This document shows positions 24,963 through 33,637 of a stretch of DNA of 64,000 nucleotides, piece by piece. Location: contig NZ_CDME01000016.1 in assembly GCF_000826545.1 (NCBI RefSeq), positions 496,001-560,000 on the forward strand. Reading direction: 5' to 3'. The first letter of the stretch is position 1; the number at the start of each line of letters is the position of its first letter. A program made the translations under genes and the position numbers. A model generated the notes under the pieces. The model made no database searches. It was not told the origin of the DNA and saw nothing but the letters and a program-made list of their open reading frames with translations. Source of the DNA: Kibdelosporangium sp. MJ126-NF4. GTDB lineage: Bacteria > Actinomycetota > Actinomycetes > Mycobacteriales > Pseudonocardiaceae.

Positions 24963-25028
24963 TTTCTTTTTCTTTTCTCTTCCTTGCTTCTTTTTTCTTT
25001 TGTTCTTTTTCCCTTCTGCATCTTCCCT
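24963..25028. repeat. T/C-rich tract at the right edge of the element
   Basis: About 65 bases of nearly pure T/C on the plus strand, mirroring the A/G tract at 21438-21500. It lies just downstream of the minus-strand cluster's last gene (stop 25056), so its complement would be transcribed as an A/G-rich 3' region. Confidence 0.55.
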
Positions 25029-25055
25029 GCTTCAGCACACCTCAGGCAGACACCG

Positions 25056-26963
25056 TCATGCTTCTGTCAGGCGGCGGGTGAGTTCGTTGACCGTTGGGTT
25101 CTCCATGATCAGCCGCACTGGCACGCGCAGTCCGAGTTTCTCCTTCAGCCTCGCGGCCATTCGGACGGCGATCATCGAGTGCCCTCCCAGCGAAAAGAAG
25201 TCGGCGTCCGGTTCGATCGCCGCTATCCCGAACAGATCGCACCACAGCGCGGTGACGGCTTGTTCGATCTCCCTTGACTCTTCAGTTTCGTTGAGCCACC
25301 GGTCACCCACATGTCCCGCGATGCTGTTCGAAGGCCCGAGTTCAGCGGACAGTTCGCCCCACAACGCGTCCAGTCGACGGCGGGCAGTCTCACACGCGAC
25401 GTCAGCCAGATCCGCCGTTGTGGGAAGCGTGACGGAACGGGCCAACACCACCGCCATTCCCAGCAGTTCGCTGCCGATCCGCCCCAGCAGCGCGGTAACA
25501 CGCTGCCGGGCAAAGAGCTCGGCCTGCGAGAACTCCCCGGTCAACGCCTGACAAGTCAAGCCAAGCCGCGCCGCCTGAGCCTCAACGTAGTCACGGTGCC
25601 CGCCACCACGCGGCTCGGGCACATGCACAGGCAAGTCACCGACAACCAGATCGCCCGAGTAGTAACACTGTGCCAAGTTCGCCTCAGCTGACCACCGGTC
25701 CATCATCACATCGACGCCGCCCGCCACACGCAGCGACCGCGCGTCCCGCAAACAACGTTCAACCGGCAGCGGTTGCGCACCGCGAGCGGCTTTGCTGCGT
25801 GCCGTCTCGTAACCCTCCCCGCCCAGCAACGACACAGTCCGGTCAATAGCACGCCAAGCACCCAGCGAGGTGAGGTTCTTCGCCGCCGTAAGTTCCGGTC
25901 CCGTATCGGCGCGTCCAAGCAAGCACCACAGCTGAACACTCTCGATCGCATACGCCTCCGCAGCGATCTCGCCAACCGACCGCCGCGTCTCCTCGTACGT
26001 CCCCAGCGCGTGACTGTCAATGCTGCGTCGGTTCACGAACTCCCGAGCCCACCGCAGCGACGAGCGAGCGACGGCCAACGACGGCGGGCCGATCACCAGG
26101 TGACGGCCAAGCGCAGCCAAACGGCTCAGGTCGAGGCCCTGCCCACCAGCACCGTTGGAACCGGGCCGCATCCGCCACCCCTGGTCGACAGACTCAGGCA
26201 TCAGCCGGTCGGCGGGCACGCGAACCCCGGACAACCGCAGCACCCCGAACGGCGCACCCCGCAAACCCATGAACTCCTGCCTGGTCACAACCTCGAAGCC
26301 AGGACTGCCAGTGTCGACAAAGAACATCCGGACCGCCGAATTGCCGTCAGCATCAACGACAGTCGCGGAGACATCGAGAAACCCGGCAACCGCCCCATTG
26401 CCGATGAAAAGCTTCTCGCCGGTGATCAGGTAGTCAGCACCGCCGTCAACGGGCACAGCGACCGTGGTCCTGGCCTGGTTTGCGGCTCCGGCGACCTCCG
26501 CGTCAGCCGTACCGGAAACAATCCCCTTGGCGACCCGGTCGGCGATGATGTCCCGCAGCAACCCGGGCGGCAGCACCTGCAGATACGACCCCGACCCGAA
26601 GCCGTTGTGAATCGACAAGACGAACGCGACAGGCATCGACCAGTCCGCAGCAGCCTCCACCACCCGGCACGCGTTCAGCCACGACAGCCCGAGCCCACCC
26701 AGCTCAGGCGAGATCATCAGGCTCAACATCCCGGCATCCCGCAGCTCGTCGAACAAGCCATCGGGCAACTGCCCACTGGCCTCCACCGCCTCAGCATCCA
26801 CACAGCGACGCAGCAGATCGGTGAGGACGGCAACGGCCTTGTCCCCGGCACGACAGTCAGCCTCGTCCTGCTCAGGAAACGGAGTCAGCAGATCCCAGCG
26901 TGTCCGTCCGGCGTACAACTCCCGAAGCACGCTGGGAACCGGCGAGGTGTCGGAGAAAGTCAT
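25056..26963 (-). CDS. Acyl-CoA dehydrogenase fused to a C-terminal carrier protein
   Basis: A 635-residue two-part protein. Residues 1-~530 form a flavin acyl-CoA dehydrogenase fold (SGTADAEVAGAAN and LITGEKLFIGNG flavin region; LLGGEGYETARS near the end of the core, with a candidate catalytic Glu). Residues ~555-635 are a peptidyl/acyl carrier domain with FFSLGGHS (phosphopantetheine Ser596). Stand-alone relatives oxidise carrier-bound substrates, for example prolyl-PCP to pyrrolyl-PCP; here enzyme and carrier are one chain. ATG 26963 follows GGGAGCGG and overlaps the upstream PKS gene by 92 bp. It is the last gene of the operon. Confidence 0.85.
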   Translation of the reverse strand: MTFSDTSPVPSVLRELYAGRTRWDLLTPFPEQDEADCRAGDKAVAVLTDLLRRCVDAEAVEASGQLPDGLFDELRDAGMLSLMISPELGGLGLSWLNACRVVEAAADWSMPVAFVLSIHNGFGSGSYLQVLPPGLLRDIIADRVAKGIVSGTADAEVAGAANQARTTVAVPVDGGADYLITGEKLFIGNGAVAGFLDVSATVVDADGNSAVRMFFVDTGSPGFEVVTRQEFMGLRGAPFGVLRLSGVRVPADRLMPESVDQGWRMRPGSNGAGGQGLDLSRLAALGRHLVIGPPSLAVARSSLRWAREFVNRRSIDSHALGTYEETRRSVGEIAAEAYAIESVQLWCLLGRADTGPELTAAKNLTSLGAWRAIDRTVSLLGGEGYETARSKAARGAQPLPVERCLRDARSLRVAGGVDVMMDRWSAEANLAQCYYSGDLVVGDLPVHVPEPRGGGHRDYVEAQAARLGLTCQALTGEFSQAELFARQRVTALLGRIGSELLGMAVVLARSVTLPTTADLADVACETARRRLDALWGELSAELGPSNSIAGHVGDRWLNETEESREIEQAVTALWCDLFGIAAIEPDADFFSLGGHSMIAVRMAARLKEKLGLRVPVRLIMENPTVNELTRRLTEA

Positions 26964-29900
26964 GCGTCCGCTCCCGGAAGTAGAAGTGACCACCCGGAAA
27001 GATCCGTGTCTCGAACGGCCCGGTGGTGTAGTCGCGCCACGCGGCCAGCAAATCCCCGCGTTCCCCGTCGTCGCTGCCGCCGAGCACCGTGATGGCGCAC
27101 GACAGCGGAGCCGCGGGCTGGGCACGGTAGTTCGCCACGATCGTCAGGTCAGCGCGCAGCACCGGCAGCATCAGCTCAAGCATCTCGGGGCTGGCGGTGA
27201 GTTCCGGTGGCAGCGCCCCGTACTTCGCCTCGACGGCGTCAACGAGCTCAGCGTCCGCGAAGTGCTGCAAGTCCCCCGCCGGGTGATGCAGATGCGGCGC
27301 GCGAAACGCCGAGAGGTAAAGCCGTTGCGGCCCAGGCCGTCCGGCGTCCCGCAGGGCACGCGCGGTCTCGTACGCCACCAGCGCGCCGAGGCTGTGCCCG
27401 AAGAACACGTACGGCTCCACCAGTTCGACACCGGCAACGAAGTCCGCCACCAGTGCCTGCATGGACGTGTACGGCGGCTCGGCAACACGGTGGCCCCTGC
27501 CTGGCGGCTGCACGGCGAACAGCTCGACACCGGGCAGGCTGTCCGCCCAAGCCAGGTACTCCCCCGGCGAACCACCACTATGCGGAAAGCAGTACATCCG
27601 CAGAGGCGCGTCCGGCCGTCGCAGGCGACGCAGCAGCCAGTGCGGGCTCCGCGCGGTTTCGGCCGGACCGCTGGGGTCGTCGATGAGCGCGGCGAGCCGG
27701 GAGACTGTGGGCGCGGCGAAGAACGCCCGTGCGGTGAGACCGTCGCCGAGTTCGGCGCGGACATCGGCGAGGATGCGGGAGGCGATGAGCGAGTCACCAC
27801 CGAGGTCGAAGAAGTCGTCGTGCACACCAACTTCGGGCATGCCCAACGCGTGGGCGAACGCGGTCGCCAGAATCTTCTCAACAGGTGACAGAGCCGGTGC
27901 TTCGACGGCGACAGCAACGGCACTGTCTGTACTGTCCTCGTCGAGCCGAAACCTGCTGCGCTGGAACGGATACGCGGGCAGCTCCACCTTCCGGCGGGGA
28001 CGGCCACGGTGCAGGGCGGGCCAGTCGATGCTCACGCCGGACGCCCACAACCGACCGGCCGCCCGCAGCATCGAGACCGCCCCGCCGTCCCGGTCGGGTG
28101 CCCCGGCCGCCGCGAGGCTCTGCGCCAGCGGACGGCCCGGCCCGCAGTCGGGATGGCGACGCGCCAGTGTGCTGAGCGTGTGCCCAGGACCGACTTCCAG
28201 CAGAGCGTCGTCGCCCATGTCGAGCAGCGTCGCGAGCGCGTCGGAGAAACGGACGGTCTGCCGCAGGTGTGCCGTCCACGAGGTCGGATCCTGGGCCTCC
28301 TGGGCGGTGACCACGGAGCCGGTGCGGTCGGAGATCCACGGAATCACCGGTGGCCGTGGCGAAACACCTGCGACCGCGACCGCGTACTCGGGCAGCACGG
28401 CGTCGACGAACGTCGAGTGCGCGGCGGCGGAGATCCGCAGCGGCCGCACGTCAACGCCCCGCGACTCCAGCAGTTCCCGCAGCGCCCGCACCTGCTCGGC
28501 GGGCCCGGTGACCACGCACTGGTCAGGGCTGTTGATCGCACCGATGACCAGGTCGCCGGTGAGCAGCGGTTCGAGTTCGCCAGGCACAAGCGGAACGGCG
28601 AGCATGGACCCGGCGGGCAGACCGTCAAGCAGGCGGCCTCGGGTAAGCACGAGCGTCATCGCGTCCGCAAGAGTGAGCACACCAGCAGTAGCGGCGGCGG
28701 CGTACGCGCCGAGGCTGTGTCCGAGCACAGCCGCCGGGATCACGCCACGCGCCTGCCACAGCTGTGCCAAAGCGTGCTGGACCGCGAACAGCACCGGCTG
28801 ACAGACCCGCATGGTGTCGAGTTGTGTCTGTGCCCAGGTTTCGGCGCCCGGCACCGGGTAGAGGACCGTTCGCAAATCAAAACCCAACTGAGAAGCGGCC
28901 AGATCCGCTGAGGCGTCGACGGCGGTGCGGAAGACAGGTTCGTCGCGGTAGAGGTCCTCGCCCATCCCGAGGTACTGGCCGCCCTGCCCGGGAAACAGGA
29001 ACGCGACGGAACGCCCGTCCCGCGTGGCCTGGCCGGATGTCAGGTCCTCGGACAGCGCACGGGCGGCCGCGGCACGATCCGCGGCGACAACGAACGCCCG
29101 CTGAGGGAAGCCGCGCCGCCCGGTCTGCAGCGTCCAGGCGATGTCACCGAGCGGATCACCAGATCTGTGCAGGTGGTCGGACAGTTCTCGAGAGGCTGCG
29201 GACAGTGCTTGGACAGTCCGCGCGGACACGGGCAGCAGGTGATGCCCGTCGTACTCAGGCTCGCGTCGCGCCGGGACAGGTGCTTCCTCCAGCACGACAT
29301 GCACGTTCGTTCCGCCGAGACCGAGGGAGTTCACGGCAGCGCGTCGGGGAGTGTCCCGCGATGGCCACGCGAGTGGCTCGGCACTGACCACGAAGGGGCT
29401 GCGTTCCAGCATCAGGTCGGGATGCGGGCCGCGGAAGTGCCGTGTGCCGGGGATGATGCCGTGCCGCAGTGCGAGGACCGCGGTGATCAGCCCGATCACG
29501 CCCGCGGCCGCGTCGGTGTGACCGATGGCGGACTTCACCGAGTTCAGCCTGCAGAAGCCGGTGGCGTCGGTGCCGAGAGCGAACGCCTTGGTCAGCGCGC
29601 GGACCTCGATCGGGTCGCCGACTTCCGTGCCGGTGCCGTGCGCTTCGACGTACTCGATGGTCGCCGGGTCGACATCGGCGACGAGATGAGCGGCCCGCAC
29701 AGCCTCCGCCTGGCCCACGACACCGGGAGCGAGGAAACCCACCTTGCCCGCGCCGTCGTTGGTCACCGCCGAGCCACGGATCACCGCCAGCACACGGTCC
29801 CCGTCAGCGAGTACGTCTTCAAGCCGCCGGAGCACGACGACACCGGCTCCGTCGCCCGCGACCGTGCCGTTCGCTGCGGCGTCGAACGAGCGGCACCGCG

Positions 29901-30531
29901 CGTCGGCTGACAGCACGCCGTCGTCGCCTTCGCCTTCGACTGGTGCCGGGACATGAACCGTCACCCCGCCCGCCAGTGCCAGGTCACAGTCACCCGCCAG
30001 CAACGCCTGCCCGGCCAGGTGCACCGCGACCAACGACGTGGCGCAGGCGGTCTGGATCGACACGGCGGGCCCACGCAGGTCGAGTTTGTAGGCGACGCGG
30101 CTGGTGAGGAAGTCAGGCCCGGAGGCGATGTGGAACTCCCACGGTGTGCTGCCGGGGAAACGGTGCCGGTGCTCGCGCAGCGCGGCGGGATGCTCGGTGA
30201 TACCGCAGCCGCCGAAGACACCGATCACGCCAGGGTGGCCGGTGGGGTCGCATCCGGCGTTTTCCAGTGCCTCCCAGGCACATTCGAGGAACACCCGGTG
30301 CTGCGGGTCGAGCATCAGCGCCTCACGCGGGGAGAACCCGAAGAAGGACGCGTCGAACTCGTCGGCGTCCGGCAGCACGCCATAGCCGTGCACACGCCCG
30401 TTCGTATCTATGGGGCCGCGGGTGATCTGGTCGGTCCCGGCCAGCAGGTTGGCCCAGAACGTGGGGACGTTCCGCGCGCCGGGGAACCGGCCCGCCATGC
30501 CGACAACGGCCAGTCCCTCGATGCCGCTCAT
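26872..30531 (-). CDS. Type I PKS termination module: KS-AT-ACP-TE
   Basis: A 1219-residue module. KS (about 5-420): active-site Cys163 in QTACATS, His298 in EAHGTGTEVGDP, His338 in SAIGHTD. AT (about 505-800): FPGQGGQ and Ser606 in GHSLG; the specificity region reads AAAHSTFVD, closer to malonyl than methylmalonyl types. A post-AT linker ends LPAYPFQRSRF. ACP (about 885-950): Ser914 in DLGGDS. Type I thioesterase (about 970-1200): Ser1047 in GHSLG. No KR, DH or ER, so it adds one two-carbon unit without reduction and releases the chain. ATG overlaps the C-PCP stop as ATGA. Confidence 0.93.
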   Translation of the reverse strand: MSGIEGLAVVGMAGRFPGARNVPTFWANLLAGTDQITRGPIDTNGRVHGYGVLPDADEFDASFFGFSPREALMLDPQHRVFLECAWEALENAGCDPTGHPGVIGVFGGCGITEHPAALREHRHRFPGSTPWEFHIASGPDFLTSRVAYKLDLRGPAVSIQTACATSLVAVHLAGQALLAGDCDLALAGGVTVHVPAPVEGEGDDGVLSADARCRSFDAAANGTVAGDGAGVVVLRRLEDVLADGDRVLAVIRGSAVTNDGAGKVGFLAPGVVGQAEAVRAAHLVADVDPATIEYVEAHGTGTEVGDPIEVRALTKAFALGTDATGFCRLNSVKSAIGHTDAAAGVIGLITAVLALRHGIIPGTRHFRGPHPDLMLERSPFVVSAEPLAWPSRDTPRRAAVNSLGLGGTNVHVVLEEAPVPARREPEYDGHHLLPVSARTVQALSAASRELSDHLHRSGDPLGDIAWTLQTGRRGFPQRAFVVAADRAAAARALSEDLTSGQATRDGRSVAFLFPGQGGQYLGMGEDLYRDEPVFRTAVDASADLAASQLGFDLRTVLYPVPGAETWAQTQLDTMRVCQPVLFAVQHALAQLWQARGVIPAAVLGHSLGAYAAAATAGVLTLADAMTLVLTRGRLLDGLPAGSMLAVPLVPGELEPLLTGDLVIGAINSPDQCVVTGPAEQVRALRELLESRGVDVRPLRISAAAHSTFVDAVLPEYAVAVAGVSPRPPVIPWISDRTGSVVTAQEAQDPTSWTAHLRQTVRFSDALATLLDMGDDALLEVGPGHTLSTLARRHPDCGPGRPLAQSLAAAGAPDRDGGAVSMLRAAGRLWASGVSIDWPALHRGRPRRKVELPAYPFQRSRFRLDEDSTDSAVAVAVEAPALSPVEKILATAFAHALGMPEVGVHDDFFDLGGDSLIASRILADVRAELGDGLTARAFFAAPTVSRLAALIDDPSGPAETARSPHWLLRRLRRPDAPLRMYCFPHSGGSPGEYLAWADSLPGVELFAVQPPGRGHRVAEPPYTSMQALVADFVAGVELVEPYVFFGHSLGALVAYETARALRDAGRPGPQRLYLSAFRAPHLHHPAGDLQHFADAELVDAVEAKYGALPPELTASPEMLELMLPVLRADLTIVANYRAQPAAPLSCAITVLGGSDDGERGDLLAAWRDYTTGPFETRIFPGGHFYFRERTHDFLRHLAGSQRASGVVRRTDTLGSADSVS

Positions 30532-32150
30532 CGGGTCGTCCTGCGCCGCCGCAGCCGGTCGCGCCCGGCGACCAGGCGTTGCGTCGGCCGTTCCGGCGTG
30601 GCCGAACCGGCCAGGTGCTGGGCTAGCGCCGCCACGGTCGGGAATTCGAGCAGCGCCACCAGCGGCGGTGGTGTCCCGGTCAGCTCCCCGAGTCGGTTGC
30701 GCACGGACGCCAACGCTTGTGATGTACCGCCGAGGTCGAAGAAGTTGTCGTGCACACCGACCTCGGCCAGTCCCAGCACGTCCTGCCAGATCCGGGCAAG
30801 GTCGCGTTCCATGCCTGTGTGCGCTCGGGCTGTGGGAGCCGCCACCGGTCGTGGTGTCTCGGGCTCCACAGGGGGTTCGATGTCCGCCAGCGCGGGGTTG
30901 GCCGAGAGTGGCGCGTGTGGATCGGCCGCAGTTGCCAGCAGCCGCTCGAAGCGGTCGGCCAGCCGCCGGATGGTGTTCTCGTCGAACAGGTCGGTCCGGT
31001 AGGTGATCATCAGCCGGAAGTCGTCTCCCGCCTCGGTGGCGCGGAAGATCGTCATGTCGATGTCCACTTTGGCGTCGTCGGGCTGGCACTCGATGGCGGT
31101 GGCGGTGGTGCCGGTGAGCCTCGGGTCCGCGAGCGGCGTCGTCTCGAAGGAGAAGAACGCCTGGACCAACGGGGAATGCGCGGGGTCGCGGTCCGGTGCC
31201 AGCTCGGCGACGAGCCGGTCGAACGGCACCTCCTGCTGCCCGAGGATGTCCAGCAGTTCGCTCTGCGTCCGCTTGGCCAGCTCGCCGAACCCGGGATCGC
31301 CCGTGGTGTCGACCATGACCGGCAGCGTGTTCACGAAGAACCCGATCACGGACTCGAGTTCGGCCCGGTCTCGGCTGCTCACCGGCACACCGACGAGCAC
31401 CTGGGGCTGGCCGGACATCCGCGCCAGCAGAGCCGCGTACGCCGTCAGCGCCAGGACGAACAGCGTCACCCGCAACGACCGTGCCAGGGCGAGCGCGGGT
31501 GTCATCACCGCGGCCGGAAGCGTGTGGAAGTGGTTCGCGCCGCGCATGCTCGCCACGCGCGGCCGAGGCCGGTCGGTCGGCAGCCGCAGCACTGTCGGTA
31601 CCCCGTCGAGCTGTTCACGCCACCACGTGAGGTCTTCGGGCGACGGCGGGTGGCCGAGCTGCCAGGCCGCGTGGTCGGCGGGCTGGACCGGCAACGGGGG
31701 CAGGTCGTCGCGGCCGTCGTAGAGGTCCGCGAGTTCGTTGAAGAACAGGTGGATCGACGGGCCGTCGGTGACGAGCTGGTGCATCACCACGACCAGGATG
31801 TGCCGTTGCGGCGCGAGCTGGATCAGCCGGGTGCGGATCAGTGGACCGTGTTCGAGGTCGAACGGCTCCGCGACCCACTGCCGGACCAGGTCCAGTGCGC
31901 TCGACTCGTCAGCCTCGATGACCGGGAGGTCAACGGCCGGTGGTGAGATTCGTTGGGCGGCAGCGGGAAACGTCGTGCGCAGGGCTTCGTGGCGTGTCAC
32001 GATCCGGCCGATCGCGGCCTCCAGCCTGGGCACGTCCAGCGGGCCGTCGAACCGGGCCGCGACCGGGACGTGATGCATCGACGTACCCGGATACAACTGT
32101 TCCACCAGGTAGAGCGCGCGCTGAGACGGGGAGAGCGGCCGTACGGTCAT
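30528..32150 (-). CDS. NRPS condensation domain-PCP didomain (variant active site)
   Basis: A 540-residue protein with a condensation domain (about 5-430) and a PCP (about 440-515, DLGGTS, Ser477) but no adenylation domain. The C-domain core motif HHxxxDG reads HQLVTDG (124-130): the second, catalytic His is Gln125. Other C-domain landmarks are normal (RHEALRTTF, GFFVNTLPV, QEVPFDRLV). Gln may still position the acceptor amine, or the domain may only bind partners. It should receive an amino acid from the A domain encoded just upstream. Both ends overlap neighbours by ATGA. Confidence 0.9.
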   Translation of the reverse strand: MTVRPLSPSQRALYLVEQLYPGTSMHHVPVAARFDGPLDVPRLEAAIGRIVTRHEALRTTFPAAAQRISPPAVDLPVIEADESSALDLVRQWVAEPFDLEHGPLIRTRLIQLAPQRHILVVVMHQLVTDGPSIHLFFNELADLYDGRDDLPPLPVQPADHAAWQLGHPPSPEDLTWWREQLDGVPTVLRLPTDRPRPRVASMRGANHFHTLPAAVMTPALALARSLRVTLFVLALTAYAALLARMSGQPQVLVGVPVSSRDRAELESVIGFFVNTLPVMVDTTGDPGFGELAKRTQSELLDILGQQEVPFDRLVAELAPDRDPAHSPLVQAFFSFETTPLADPRLTGTTATAIECQPDDAKVDIDMTIFRATEAGDDFRLMITYRTDLFDENTIRRLADRFERLLATAADPHAPLSANPALADIEPPVEPETPRPVAAPTARAHTGMERDLARIWQDVLGLAEVGVHDNFFDLGGTSQALASVRNRLGELTGTPPPLVALLEFPTVAALAQHLAGSATPERPTQRLVAGRDRLRRRRTTR

Positions 32151-33637
32151 GTCCGGCTCCTCAACGCGAGCCGGTCGATCTTCCCGCTGGGCGTCAGGGG
32201 AAGCGACGGTACGAGCTCGATCCCGGCGGGCACCATGTACGCGGGCAGGCGGTCGCGCAACGTGGCCAGCAACCGGCCGGGCAGTTCCCCGTTGCTTTCG
32301 TGGGGCACGACGAACGCCCGCAGGTGGCGTTCGTCGGCCGTGGCACCGGCCACGGTCACCACTGCCTGTGCCACGTTGGGCTCCGAGTTCAGTACGGTCT
32401 CGATCTCGCCCAGTTCGATCCGGAACCCGCGCACCTTGACCTGGGTGTCCTGGCGGCCAAGGAATTCCAGCAGACCATCCGGCCGGACACGGCCCAGATC
32501 GCCCGTGCGGTACGCGGGCACGGCCGGGTCAAGCGGGTCCGGGACGTAGCTCTGTGCGGTGCGTTCCGGCAACCCGAGATAGCCGGGCCCGACAGCGGCA
32601 CCGCTGATCCACAGCTCGCCCGCTGTCCCGTCCGGCACCGGTCGGCCGTCCTCGTCGCACACCAGCACGCGGGTGTCGCGGATCGGGGTGCCGATCGACG
32701 GCAGATCCTCCCATGTGGACACATCGGCGGGCAGCCGGTGGGCGGTGGCGACGTGGGTTTCCGTGGTGCCCCACTGGTTGACGAGGCGGCAGTCCGGTAG
32801 GCGGGTGAACATGGCCCGGATCCGGTCGCCTGCCTGCACCTGCTCACCCGCGGTGAGAATCTCGCGCAGCGGGTGCGTCGCCGGGTGCACGTCGTCGGCG
32901 AAGAGGGCGAGCGACTGGATCATCACGAACGGCACGAAGATCCGGTTGATCCGCTCCCGCTCGATCAGGTCCCACAGCAGTTGCGGGTCGAGCCGCTCGT
33001 CCTCGGTGCAGCAGACGACCGTGCCGCCTTCACCGAGAGCGGTGAGGACTTCCTGGTAGATGATGTCGAACGAGGCCGGGGCGAACTGCAGTGTACGATC
33101 CCCTGCGTCGCAAACGCTTGTCTCGCTCTGCCACGCGATCAGGTTGGCCAGGTTGTGGTGCGTGTACCGGACGCCCTTGGGACGGCCGGTCGACCCGGAC
33201 GTGTACACGACGTACGCCAGGTCGTCCTCCGTGGACTGATCGGGCGTCGACTCGTCCACCGCGTAGACGAGGTCGTCGTCCCAGGTCACCGGGGTGAAGC
33301 CGCCCAGCCGAGCCAGCGGCCCCTCGTGACCGATGACCACACGCACACCGGCGTCCGCGCACATGAACCGCAGCCGGTCAACGGGGTAACCGACGTCCAG
33401 CGGCACCGCCGCGCACCCGGCCCGCAGCAGGCCGATGACCGTGACGATCAGGTCGGCCGACCGTTCCAGGTGGACTCCGGCGGTCGTGGCACCGAGTCCG
33501 CGCACCTGCTCGGCGACGCGGCCCGCCCTGTCCCACATGTCCTGGTAGCCGACCGTATCGCCGTGGGCGCGGATGGCCGGGGCGTCCGGGGAAAGACGCA
33601 CCCGGTCGGCGACGGCCTGAAGTTCCGGAACCATCAT
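32147..33637 (-). CDS. Stand-alone NRPS adenylation domain
   Basis: A 496-residue amino-acid-activating enzyme with core motifs YTSGSTGRPKG (A3), FAPASFDIIYQE (A4), TAGEQV and NQWGTTETHV (A5), YRTGD (A7), GRQDTQVKVRGFRIE (A8) and TPSGKID (A10). The pocket begins Asp-Ile-Gln at the first three code positions, and motif text such as LREILTAGEQ resembles proline-type A domains (code DVQ...), so Pro or a related residue is a reasonable guess only. It carries no PCP; the C-PCP protein encoded next is the natural partner. ATG 33637 overlaps the upstream stop. Confidence 0.9.
   Translation of the reverse strand: MMVPELQAVADRVRLSPDAPAIRAHGDTVGYQDMWDRAGRVAEQVRGLGATTAGVHLERSADLIVTVIGLLRAGCAAVPLDVGYPVDRLRFMCADAGVRVVIGHEGPLARLGGFTPVTWDDDLVYAVDESTPDQSTEDDLAYVVYTSGSTGRPKGVRYTHHNLANLIAWQSETSVCDAGDRTLQFAPASFDIIYQEVLTALGEGGTVVCCTEDERLDPQLLWDLIERERINRIFVPFVMIQSLALFADDVHPATHPLREILTAGEQVQAGDRIRAMFTRLPDCRLVNQWGTTETHVATAHRLPADVSTWEDLPSIGTPIRDTRVLVCDEDGRPVPDGTAGELWISGAAVGPGYLGLPERTAQSYVPDPLDPAVPAYRTGDLGRVRPDGLLEFLGRQDTQVKVRGFRIELGEIETVLNSEPNVAQAVVTVAGATADERHLRAFVVPHESNGELPGRLLATLRDRLPAYMVPAGIELVPSLPLTPSGKIDRLALRSRT

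Noticed and set aside
30532..31089. 186 extra N-terminal codons for the KS-AT-ACP-TE protein
   Set aside because: This is out-of-frame sequence of the C-PCP gene; the true start is the ATGA overlap at 30531.
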